NCBI RefSeq assembly: GCF_900100345.1
Contig: NZ_FMTT01000047.1
Coordinates: 1 to 50,293, forward strand
Length of the DNA stretch: 50,293 bases
Reading direction: 5' to 3'
Origin: Paenibacillus tianmuensis
Lineage (GTDB): Bacteria; Bacillota; Bacilli; Paenibacillales; NBRC-103111
Shown here: positions 26,021 to 33,508 of the stretch, one piece after another
How positions within the stretch are numbered: position 1 is the stretch's first letter
Layout of the letters: every line of letters starts with the position of its first letter
The notes under the pieces: generated by a model
Databases searched by the model: none
Told to the model about the DNA's origin: nothing
What the model saw: the letters and a program-made list of their open reading frames with translations, nothing else
Made by a program: the position numbers and the translations under genes

Positions 26021-26809
26021 CTACGAACCCAAACCGATATCGCCGGCTCCCGGCTCGGTAAAATAATGTTTCAGCTTGTCGAGGGCCCGCTTCTGGATAC
26101 GCGACACGCTTATCTGCGAAACGCCGAGCTGGTTCGCAATCGTCCGCTGCGACTGGCCTTCCACATAGGCGAGATGCAGCACCTGCTGCTCCTCCGGCTT
26201 TAGATGAACAAGCGCCTCTTGCAAAGCGAGGCGATTCTCGACGCGCAGATAAGCGTCGCTCGGGCTGCCGATCACATCGCCGATCGTCGATCCGTTATCT
26301 TCGGTGGATAGCGGAGTATCCAGCGAGACATAGTGATAATAATCGCGTCCGGCCAAAATTTCGATCGTTTCCTCGACCGATAGCTCCATTTCCGCGGCAA
26401 TTTCATCGATATTGGGCGAGCGCTCCAGCTTGACCGTGAGCATGTCCACGACCTGCTGAATCTGGTTGCCCTTTTCCTTGATTCGCCTCGGAACCTGGAC
26501 ATACCAGGATTTGTCGCGCAAATAATTTTTCATATGGCCGATGACGCTTTTCATCATATAGGCTTCAAACTGCACGCCCATCGACAGATCGAACTGCTTC
26601 AGCAGCTTCAATACCGACAGTTGCCCCACTTGATACAGGTCTTCGAACAAATCGGGGCGATTGCGTGACATTTTGCCGGCCGCCATCTTGACCATAGGCT
26701 CGTACTGCTGCAGCAGAACCGTAGCCGCATCGTTGCAGCCGGTTTCTTGATACCTTACGATGAACTCCTCAGCACTCGCATTGGCACATCGCTCCGAATT
26801 CATTTTCAT
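26021..26809 (-). CDS. sigB: SigB/SigF/SigG-type sigma factor
   Basis: The 262-residue product is a group 3 sigma factor. Region 2 is seen in DLFEDLYQVGQLSVLKLLKQ and FEAYMMKSVIGHMKNYLRDK, region 3 in RSPNIDEIAAEMELSVEE, and region 4 in VEGQSQRTIANQLGVSQISV. The start at 26809 overlaps the rsbW stop (ATGA), so translation is coupled. Sequence alone does not separate SigB from SigF, but the adjacent rsbV and rsbW and the sigma-B-like promoter favour a stress role. It controls genes for general stress survival in relatives. Confidence 0.88.
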   Translation of the reverse strand: MKMNSERCANASAEEFIVRYQETGCNDAATVLLQQYEPMVKMAAGKMSRNRPDLFEDLYQVGQLSVLKLLKQFDLSMGVQFEAYMMKSVIGHMKNYLRDKSWYVQVPRRIKEKGNQIQQVVDMLTVKLERSPNIDEIAAEMELSVEETIEILAGRDYYHYVSLDTPLSTEDNGSTIGDVIGSPSDAYLRVENRLALQEALVHLKPEEQQVLHLAYVEGQSQRTIANQLGVSQISVSRIQKRALDKLKHYFTEPGAGDIGLGS

Positions 26810-27255
26810 ACCATTTCCTCGCTCCTGCACACCCGCTTGGTCAGGATGACCTCCGTGCCGGTGCCCGTCTTGACCTCGACATTGTCCATGAGCGCCTGCA
26901 TCAAATAAATCCCGAGGCCTCCCACATGGATATCGTTGAGCGATTTATCGTGCAGCGACCCGGCCCGCCGCGCCTTCTCCGCATAATCGAAGCTCGGTCC
27001 CTGATCCTTGACCACAATGCGGAGCCCGTCCTCGATTCGCTCGAAGCGGACCTCCATCAGGCCCGGACTGCCCGGTTCATAAGCATGCACCACCGCATTA
27101 TTGCACGCTTCGGCGACGGCCACCTTCATATCCTCGATTTCCTCGTACGAGAAGCCGAGCTTGGAGCTGATGCCGTAAAGCGTCAAGCGGACCAAGTCGA
27201 TAAATTCCGCTTCCGCTGGCACCGTGAGACTAACAACATGGGATTCGGGCTTCAT
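26806..27255 (-). CDS. rsbW: Anti-sigma factor and serine kinase RsbW
   Basis: The 149-residue product has a GHKL ATPase fold. The N box is intact (MKVAVAEACNNAVVHAY, with the Mg-binding Asn), and the later boxes are DQGPSFD and VGGLGIYLMQALMD. RsbW binds its sigma factor and phosphorylates RsbV. It lies between rsbV and sigB in one operon, 20 bases after rsbV and overlapping sigB. Confidence 0.9.
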   Translation of the reverse strand: MKPESHVVSLTVPAEAEFIDLVRLTLYGISSKLGFSYEEIEDMKVAVAEACNNAVVHAYEPGSPGLMEVRFERIEDGLRIVVKDQGPSFDYAEKARRAGSLHDKSLNDIHVGGLGIYLMQALMDNVEVKTGTGTEVILTKRVCRSEEMV

Positions 27256-27275
27256 ACGGTTTCTTCTTTCCTTTC

Positions 27276-27638
27276 CTATCCGTTAATGAACGCGTCTTGG
27301 GACTTCCCGGCGGCCTCGTTCGGCTGCAAAAACGGGGTGATGCCCGTCAGATCGAACAATCGCTTGATTTTCGGCGGAATCTCCTGCACCTCGAACGGCG
27401 CTTTCAGCACGTCTCGGGCTTTTAATACCGATACAATCACACCGATACCGATGCTGTCAATATATTGCAGACCGTTCAGGTTCAGCACAAGCTTGCGGTT
27501 TGTATCCGCGATGAACGTGTCAAGCACGCAGCGTAAATCCGAAACTTTGGACAAATCGAGCTCGCCGTGCAAATAAACGGAATTGGCTTGCTCGGTTCGT
27601 TGCGTGTCGACATGAAACGATGGTTGTTTATTCATCAT
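27276..27638 (-). CDS. rsbV: Anti-anti-sigma factor RsbV
   Basis: The 120-residue product is a STAS-domain protein. The phosphorylated Ser is in LQYIDSIGIGVIV, and the family block YLHGELDLSKVSDLR is near residue 23. When unphosphorylated it binds RsbW and frees the sigma factor. I choose the start at 27638 (MMNKQPSF), about 12 bases after GGAGG; a start at 27659 is possible. It is the first gene of the operon, 68 bases after the likely transcription start. Confidence 0.88.
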   Translation of the reverse strand: MMNKQPSFHVDTQRTEQANSVYLHGELDLSKVSDLRCVLDTFIADTNRKLVLNLNGLQYIDSIGIGVIVSVLKARDVLKAPFEVQEIPPKIKRLFDLTGITPFLQPNEAAGKSQDAFING

Positions 27639-27713
27639 ACCCGCTTGGTTCCTCCCCATGCGCAGCTTGTCTGCTCCAAGAGCCGTGCTGCATTCTACGA
27701 ATTTGTATGGTAT

Positions 27714-27738
27714 TTACCCCGGGCCGGACGCTTGAAAC
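27714..27738 (-). promoter_or_regulatory. Sigma-B-type promoter of rsbV-rsbW-sigB
   Basis: On the minus strand GTTTCA (27738-27733) and GGGTAA (27719-27714) are 13 bases apart. The sigma-B consensus is GTTTAA-N12-15-GGGTAT, so both boxes match well. This implies that the operon is switched on by its own sigma factor. Confidence 0.65.
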
Positions 27739-27786
27739 AGAGCATCTGCATGACCGCCCGTCCGTTTTCCAGCAATGACATAAGGA

Positions 27787-27823
27787 AGCAAAGCTTGGAG
27801 AATACTATACCCCAAGCTTTGCT
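27787..27823. repeat. 12-bp perfect inverted repeat before importer genes
   Basis: agcaaagcttgg (27787-27798) and ccaagctttgct (27812-27823) are exact inverses with a 13-base loop. It lies 34 bases before the substrate-binding-protein start, in the divergent region with rsbV. No T run follows, so it is more likely an operator or a leader hairpin than a terminator. Confidence 0.5.
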
Positions 27824-27857
27824 ACTTTGCATTCCATTACGGGAGGACGGATGAACG

Positions 27858-28910
27858 ATGAAACGATGGATATCTCTTGGCATGATCGGCATGCTGGCGG
27901 CCGGGCTGACGCTCGGCGGGTGCGGCCAGAAGCCCGCGCCGCCTAACAACGCGGGAGCCGGAGGCGCGCCGGCAGCAGGCGGCGACAAGCAGGCGGGCGC
28001 GAAGTTCAATATCGGCATGGTCACGGACATTGGCGGGGTCAACGACAACTCTTTTAACCAAAGCGCCTGGGAAGGGCTGCAGCGGCTTACGAAAGATACC
28101 GGGGCACAGGTGAAATATTTGCAGAGCAAGAGCGATTCGGAATATATTCCGAACCTGACCCAAATGGTCAAGGGCAACTTCAACCTGACGTGGGGCATCG
28201 GCTTTATCATCGGCGATGCGATGAAAACGGTAGCGACGCAAAATCCGAACGCCAAGCTGGCGATTATCGACAATGTCGTCGACGCGCCGAACGTGGAGTC
28301 CGTGACGTTTGCGGAGAACGAAGGCTCCTATCTGGTCGGCGTCGTTGCGGGTCTGATGACCAAGACGAGCAAAATCGGCTTTATCGGCGGGATGGACATT
28401 CCGGTAATCAAGCGCTTCGAAGCCGGCTTCAAGGCGGGCGTGGCCGCCGTCAATCCGAGCGCCAAGCTGACGATCAACTATACCGGGGCGTTCGACAAGC
28501 CCGATCTCGGCAAAGCCGCCGCTTCCACGATCTATAACGACGGCGCGGATATTATTTTTCATGCGTCGGGCGCAACGGGGAACGGCGTGTTCAACGAAGC
28601 GAAGGATCGGCTGAAGGCCGGCAAAAAAGTGTGGGTCATCGGCGTCGATCAGGACCAGTCGAAGCTGTTCGGCGACGACGTGACGTTGACCTCGATGATC
28701 AAACGCGTCGATGAGGCCGTTTACCGCATCTCGAACGATCTGATCGCAGGCAAATACGAGGGCGGCAAAACGATTGTGCTCGGCCTTAAGGACGACGGCG
28801 TCGGCCTGCCGGACACATCGAAGAAGAACGTGCCGGAGGACGTGCTCAAGAAGGTCGAAGAATACAAGCAAAAAATCGTTAAAGGCGAAATCAAGGTTCC
28901 CGAAAAATGA
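27858..28910 (+). CDS. BMP-family ABC transporter substrate-binding lipoprotein
   Basis: The 350-residue product starts with a lipoprotein signal (GLTLGGCGQ, lipobox Cys near residue 22) and a Gly/Pro/Ala-rich linker. The BMP/PnrA domain follows: FNIGMVTDIGGVNDNSFNQ, then KLAIIDNVVDAPNVESV and GFIGGMDIPVIKRFEAGFK. The family binds purine nucleosides in characterised members. The next three genes code for the matching ATPase and two permeases, so this is a complete nucleoside-type importer like NupNOPQ/YufNOPQ. Confidence 0.92.
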   Translation: MKRWISLGMIGMLAAGLTLGGCGQKPAPPNNAGAGGAPAAGGDKQAGAKFNIGMVTDIGGVNDNSFNQSAWEGLQRLTKDTGAQVKYLQSKSDSEYIPNLTQMVKGNFNLTWGIGFIIGDAMKTVATQNPNAKLAIIDNVVDAPNVESVTFAENEGSYLVGVVAGLMTKTSKIGFIGGMDIPVIKRFEAGFKAGVAAVNPSAKLTINYTGAFDKPDLGKAAASTIYNDGADIIFHASGATGNGVFNEAKDRLKAGKKVWVIGVDQDQSKLFGDDVTLTSMIKRVDEAVYRISNDLIAGKYEGGKTIVLGLKDDGVGLPDTSKKNVPEDVLKKVEEYKQKIVKGEIKVPEK

Positions 28911-30466
28911 GCGGTATGAAAGTGGAAATGCGCGGCATCACCAAGCGGTTTCCCGGCATCGTTGCCAACGACGGCATCAGCTTGACGCTCCGTCAAGGCG
29001 AGATTCTCGCCCTGCTCGGCGAAAACGGCGCAGGCAAATCAACGCTGATGAACATTTTGTTCGGGCTGTACCAGCCGGACGAGGGCGCAATCCTCATCAA
29101 CGGCGAGCCGGTAGCGATCGTCAATCCGAAAACGGCCATTCAGCTCGGTCTCGGCATGGTGCACCAGCATTTCAAGCTCGTGGAGCCGTTCACGGTGACG
29201 GAAAATATTATTCTCGGGCAGGAGACGCGGCGGGGACTTCGGGTCGATTACGGAAAAGCGGCGCGTCAAGTGTCCGAGCTGTCCGCCCGATACGGACTGC
29301 GCGTCGATCCGCGTGCGCGGGTGAGAGACATTTCCGTTGGCATGCAGCAGCGCGTCGAAATCCTGAAGACGCTGTACCGGGGGGCGGACATTCTCATCTT
29401 CGATGAGCCGACCGCCGTGCTGACGCCGCAGGAAATTCACGAGCTGATGGACATCATGCGCAAGCTGGTGGCCGAAGGCAAGTCGATCATTCTGATCACG
29501 CACAAGCTAAAGGAAATCATGGCGATCGCGGACCGCGTCACCGTCATCCGCCGCGGCAAGGCCATCGATACGCTCGCCGTTAAGGACACGAACCCGGACG
29601 AGCTCGCGGCCAAAATGGTCGGCCGGGAAGTCTCGTTCCAGCTCGATAAGAAGCCTCCCGCCATCGGTGCGCCGGTCCTGAGCGTAGAGAACGTGACCGC
29701 CAAGGGGCCCGGCGGCCTGACCGTGCTCAACGGCGTCACCTTCGAGGTTCGCGCCGGGGAAATTCTCGGCATCGCCGGCGTCGACGGCAACGGCCAGAGC
29801 GAGCTGATCGAAGCGCTGGCCGGGCTGCGCGGGATCGACGGCGGCCGCATCGCGCTCGGCGGCCGGGAGATCGCGAGCCGTTCGCCCCGCGACATCGCGG
29901 AGGCGGGGCTCGGGCACATTCCGGAGGACCGGCATAAGCTCGGACTCGTGCTGGATTTTTCGATGAGCGAGAACATGGTGCTTAAGACGTACTACACCTC
30001 CGCCTACAACCGCGGAGGCTTTCTCAACTACGCCGCGATCGACCGGCAGGCGCAGCGGCTGATCGCCGAATTCGACGTGCGGGCGCCAGGCCTCCGCACC
30101 CCGGCGCGGGCGCTGTCCGGCGGCAACCAGCAGAAGGCGATCATCGCGCGGGAAATCGATCTGAACCCAGATCTGCTGATCGCGGCGCAGCCGACGCGCG
30201 GGCTCGATGTCGGGGCGATCGAGTTCATCCATAAACGGCTGCTGGAGCAGCGGGACAAAGGCAAGGCCGTATTGCTCCTCTCACTGGAGCTGGACGAGAT
30301 TCTGAAGCTGTCCGACCGCATCGCCGTCATCTATGAGGGCCGCATCGTCGGGGAAACCGACCCGGCTCACACATCCGACCGCGAGCTCGGGCTGATGATG
30401 TCCGGCTCCGGGCGCGCAGCCGAAGCGGCGGCTCCTTCAACCTCCGGAGGTGAAAAGCATGGCTAA
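28907..30466 (+). CDS. Nucleoside-type ABC transporter, ATP-binding protein
   Basis: The 519-residue product has two ABC domains, as in sugar- and nucleoside-type importers. Domain 1 has Walker A GENGAGKST, signature ISVGMQQR and Walker B LIFDEPTAVL. Domain 2 has a degenerate Walker A (GVDGNGQSE), signature LSGGNQQK and LIAAQPTRGLD. Domain 2 is therefore probably non-hydrolytic, which is normal for this subfamily. The start overlaps the lipoprotein stop (ATGA), so translation is coupled. Confidence 0.93.
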   Translation: MSGMKVEMRGITKRFPGIVANDGISLTLRQGEILALLGENGAGKSTLMNILFGLYQPDEGAILINGEPVAIVNPKTAIQLGLGMVHQHFKLVEPFTVTENIILGQETRRGLRVDYGKAARQVSELSARYGLRVDPRARVRDISVGMQQRVEILKTLYRGADILIFDEPTAVLTPQEIHELMDIMRKLVAEGKSIILITHKLKEIMAIADRVTVIRRGKAIDTLAVKDTNPDELAAKMVGREVSFQLDKKPPAIGAPVLSVENVTAKGPGGLTVLNGVTFEVRAGEILGIAGVDGNGQSELIEALAGLRGIDGGRIALGGREIASRSPRDIAEAGLGHIPEDRHKLGLVLDFSMSENMVLKTYYTSAYNRGGFLNYAAIDRQAQRLIAEFDVRAPGLRTPARALSGGNQQKAIIAREIDLNPDLLIAAQPTRGLDVGAIEFIHKRLLEQRDKGKAVLLLSLELDEILKLSDRIAVIYEGRIVGETDPAHTSDRELGLMMSGSGRAAEAAAPSTSGGEKHG

Positions 30467-31535
30467 AGCCATTCGTATCATGACCAAGGATTCGGCGCTC
30501 GTTCCGCTGGTCGCCATCGTACTCGGGCTGCTGGTCGGCGCCCTGATCATGCTGGCCGGCGGCTATAACCCGCTTACCGCCTACGCGGCGTTGATCGAGA
30601 AGGTCGTCGGCGATCCGTACAGCATCGGGGAGACCATCCGCGAGATTACCCCGCTCCTGCTGACCGGCTTGTCGGTCGCCTTCGCGTTCCGAACGGGTCT
30701 GTTCAATATCGGCGGCGAAGGGCAGTTTATTATGGGTATGACCGGCGCCACCTGGATCGGCGTCAAGCTGACCCTGCCGTTCTGGCTTCATGCGCCGCTC
30801 GCCATCGTAACGGGGGCTGTGCTTGGGGGATTGTGGGGAGCCATCGCCGGTTACCTGAAAGCGCGGCGCGGCGTCAATGAAGTAATTACGACGATCATGC
30901 TGAACTGGATCGCTTTGTATCTCGGCAACTACATCATCAGCCGCTATTTGCTTCAGCCCGGCCAGCAGCGCTCGTATCTGATTCACGACACCGCCTCGAT
31001 CAGTCTGAACGCACTCAGCGCCTTATTCGGCAACGCCCGGCTGCATCTCGGCATCCCGATTGCGCTGCTCGCCGCCGTCGCATTCTATGTCCTCCTGTGG
31101 AAGACACGCCAAGGCTACGAGCTCCGTGCAGTCGGACACAGCCCGTCTGCGGCGGAGTACGCCGGAATGAACGTGAACGCGGGCATCGTACGGGCGATGT
31201 TTATCGGCGGCGTCTTCGCCGGACTTGCCGGGGTGTTCGAGGTGCTTGGCGTCTTCCACTACCAAGTGATCAGCGCCGCATCGCCCGGCTACGGCTTCGA
31301 CGGCATCGCCGTCGCGCTGCTCGGCGGCAACCATCCGCTCGGCGTCGTGCTCGCCGCCGCTTTGTTCGGCACGCTGACGTACGGCTCGGCCGGAATGAGC
31401 TTCGGCGCGGACGTGCCGCCGGAGATCATCCGCGTGATCATCGGCACCGTCATCTTCTTCGTGGCCTCGCACGGGATCATCCGCTGGCTTCTGAAGCCGC
31501 TGCGGACCGGCCGCAAGCCGGGGGAGGTGGCCTAA
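30459..31535 (+). CDS. Nucleoside-type ABC transporter permease 1
   Basis: The 358-residue product is a membrane permease of the branched-chain/sugar type, with about ten hydrophobic segments. Typical blocks are LTGLSVAFAFRTGLFNIGGE, GVNEVITTIMLNWIALYL and LRAVGHSPSAAEYAGMN. The start at 30459 follows GGAGGTGAAAAGC and overlaps the ATPase gene by eight bases. It pairs with the next permease to form the channel. Confidence 0.92.
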   Translation: MAKAIRIMTKDSALVPLVAIVLGLLVGALIMLAGGYNPLTAYAALIEKVVGDPYSIGETIREITPLLLTGLSVAFAFRTGLFNIGGEGQFIMGMTGATWIGVKLTLPFWLHAPLAIVTGAVLGGLWGAIAGYLKARRGVNEVITTIMLNWIALYLGNYIISRYLLQPGQQRSYLIHDTASISLNALSALFGNARLHLGIPIALLAAVAFYVLLWKTRQGYELRAVGHSPSAAEYAGMNVNAGIVRAMFIGGVFAGLAGVFEVLGVFHYQVISAASPGYGFDGIAVALLGGNHPLGVVLAAALFGTLTYGSAGMSFGADVPPEIIRVIIGTVIFFVASHGIIRWLLKPLRTGRKPGEVA

Positions 31536-31539
31536 ACGG

Positions 31540-32502
31540 ATGGATGCGCTTCGCATTCTCGGCGAGCTGATCCATACGACGCTCGTCTTCTCGACCGCGC
31601 TTATTTTTACGGCGATGGGCGGTATCTTCTCCGAGCGCTCCGGTGTCGTCAACATCGGCCTGGAGGGGCTGATGATCTCCGGCGCGTTCGCCTCCGCAGT
31701 CGCGGCCTGGTACGCCGAGCAGGCGGGCTTTGCGGGCGGCGCGCCTTGGATCGGCCTTTTGGCGGCCATCCTGACCAGCATGCTCGTCTCGCTTATTCAT
31801 GCCGTTGCCTCGATCACCTTCAAGGCCGATCAAGTCGTCAGCGGTGTCGTCATAAATTTTCTGGCTGCCGGTTTTACGGTCTATCTCGTCAAAATTTTGT
31901 TCGCCGGCTCCGGACAGACGGAAACGCTGAACGCCGTGTTTCACAATGTTGCGATTCCCGGACTGGCGTCCGTCCCGCTGCTGGGCTACGGCGTATTCAC
32001 CGCTTACCCGACGACGTATTTGGCATGGGCTGCCGTCGTACTAGGCTGGTACGTGCTATTCAAAACCCCGTTCGGTCTGCGCCTCCGCGCGGTCGGCGAG
32101 CATCCCGGCGCCGCAGACACGCTGGGTGTGAACGTCACCCGCATGCGGTATATCGGGGTGCTGCTGAGCGGCGCTCTGGCCGGGCTCGGCGGCGCGACGA
32201 TCACACTCACGACGACGAGCAACTTCTCGCACAACACGATTTCAGGGCAGGGCTTCATTGCGCTGGCCGCGATGATTTTCGGCAAATGGCATCCGTTCGG
32301 CGCTTTGGGAGCGGCGATCTTCTTCGGCTTCGCGCAGGCGATCAGAAACTTCGTGCAGCTGTTCCCAGTCTCCCAATCGATTCCGATGGAGTTTATCTAC
32401 ATGCTCCCCTACATTTTTACGATTCTGGTGCTGGCGGGCGCCGTCGGCCGCGCCTATCCTCCCGCGTCGCTCGGCGAGCCGTACGACCCGGGCAAGCGTT
32501 AA
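31540..32502 (+). CDS. Nucleoside-type ABC transporter permease 2
   Basis: The 320-residue product is the second permease subunit. It has FTAMGGIFSERSGVVNIGLE near the start, ADQVVSGVVINFLAAGFT and LRLRAVGEHPGAADTLGVNV, all typical of this pair. It starts four bases after the first permease stop. A terminator follows, so the importer operon ends here. Confidence 0.92.
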   Translation: MDALRILGELIHTTLVFSTALIFTAMGGIFSERSGVVNIGLEGLMISGAFASAVAAWYAEQAGFAGGAPWIGLLAAILTSMLVSLIHAVASITFKADQVVSGVVINFLAAGFTVYLVKILFAGSGQTETLNAVFHNVAIPGLASVPLLGYGVFTAYPTTYLAWAAVVLGWYVLFKTPFGLRLRAVGEHPGAADTLGVNVTRMRYIGVLLSGALAGLGGATITLTTTSNFSHNTISGQGFIALAAMIFGKWHPFGALGAAIFFGFAQAIRNFVQLFPVSQSIPMEFIYMLPYIFTILVLAGAVGRAYPPASLGEPYDPGKR

Positions 32503-32516
32503 CCGGGGCACGAAAA

Positions 32517-32576
32517 AAAGCCGCATTCCCTACGCTACGATCGCTGCTGCGATCCGCACCACCGGGATGTGGCTTT
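32517..32576 (+). terminator. Terminator of the importer operon
   Basis: aaagccgcattccc pairs with gggatgtggcttt around a long inner stem; A and T runs flank it, so it can also serve the convergent rsbW2 operon. Confidence 0.75.
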
Positions 32577-32650
32577 TCAATTCGGGCTGCATTTTATACG
32601 GGGGATATGGACCCAAGAACGTCCGCTCCATGATCGGTAAACCCGCCCGC

Positions 32651-33115
32651 TCACTCGGCCACAAGCCGCTTGATCAGGACGATCGCTTCCGATGCGCCTT
32701 CGCCTCCGGGCTCCACTCGAAGCTCATCTACCAACGCTTGCAGTAAATACAGGCCGATCGGCGAGTCTTCGAGATGTTCCAAGGCATCCGCCCCCTCCGG
32801 CGGCAGCTTCACGGGACGCAGCGCTTCCCCGAACGTAACATCCGGCGAATCCGTTCCAATCCGGATCTTGAGCTCTGTCTCCCTCAGCGTGAACACCAGC
32901 CGCAGCATCGGCAACCGTTCTCTATCCCCGGCTTGGAGGATCGCATAATTGCACGCTTCGGTTACCGCTACCTTCAAGTCCTCGATCGCTTCGTATGAAA
33001 ACCTTACGCGGACGGCCACGCCATACAGCGCCAAGCGGACCGTGGCCAGATCGTCCGCCCGAAGCGGCACGCACAAGACGACGGTTTTCGAGTCGGCCTC
33101 CGTTTGCCCCTTCAT
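32651..33115 (-). CDS. Degenerate RsbW-like protein (RsbW2)
   Basis: The 154-residue product has the fold and order of RsbW (VRLALYGVAVRVRFSYEAIE, LKVAVTEACNYAILQA, PIGLYLLQALVDELRV). The Mg-binding Asn of the N box is replaced: EACNYAI here, against EACNNAV in RsbW1. The D-x-G box is also lost (GTDSPDVTF). It is therefore probably not an active kinase and may act only by binding. It overlaps RsbV2 by four bases (ATGA). No sigma gene follows. Confidence 0.8.
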   Translation of the reverse strand: MKGQTEADSKTVVLCVPLRADDLATVRLALYGVAVRVRFSYEAIEDLKVAVTEACNYAILQAGDRERLPMLRLVFTLRETELKIRIGTDSPDVTFGEALRPVKLPPEGADALEHLEDSPIGLYLLQALVDELRVEPGGEGASEAIVLIKRLVAE

Positions 33116-33447
33116 AGTCCACCCCCTTCGATCGTCAGGTAACGGGACAACCCGGTCATATCGAACAGCCGCCTGATTTTGGCCGGCACTTCCTGTACGG
33201 CAAACGACGCATCCTCCGGCTGCCGTTTTTTAAGCACGAAGACGAAAATCCCGATCCCCGTGCTGTCAATGTAACTCAACTCCCGCAAGTTCAGCTTGAG
33301 CGGCACCGTCCGCTGACCCGCAAGCGGCTCCACGACGGAACGGAATTGCTCGGCCGTGCTCAAATCAAGCTCGCCGGATAAGAACAACACGTTCGCTTCC
33401 GGCGTAGTCAGCACTTTGACATGGAACTTCTGCGCGTCTCTGTCCAT
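33112..33447 (-). CDS. Anti-anti-sigma factor RsbV2
   Basis: The 111-residue product is a STAS protein with the phospho-Ser motif LSYIDSTGIGIFVFV and the block FLSGELDLSTAEQFR. It resembles RsbV1 at the 27-kb locus, including the late segment VQEVPAKIRRLFDMTG against VQEIPPKIKRLFDLTG there. The start at 33447 follows GGGGAGG. It is coupled to RsbW2 and lies downstream of the kinase and phosphatase genes on the same strand. Confidence 0.88.
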   Translation of the reverse strand: MDRDAQKFHVKVLTTPEANVLFLSGELDLSTAEQFRSVVEPLAGQRTVPLKLNLRELSYIDSTGIGIFVFVLKKRQPEDASFAVQEVPAKIRRLFDMTGLSRYLTIEGGGL

Positions 33448-33508
33448 CCGCTTTAACCTCCCCCTGAATCCATGATTATTTGTAGAATAGCAGATTTTGG
33501 GAATCTTT

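Noticed and set aside
27703..27857. Possible purine riboswitch before the nucleoside importer
   Set aside because: The conserved core bases and three-helix layout are not found; only a simple inverted repeat is present.
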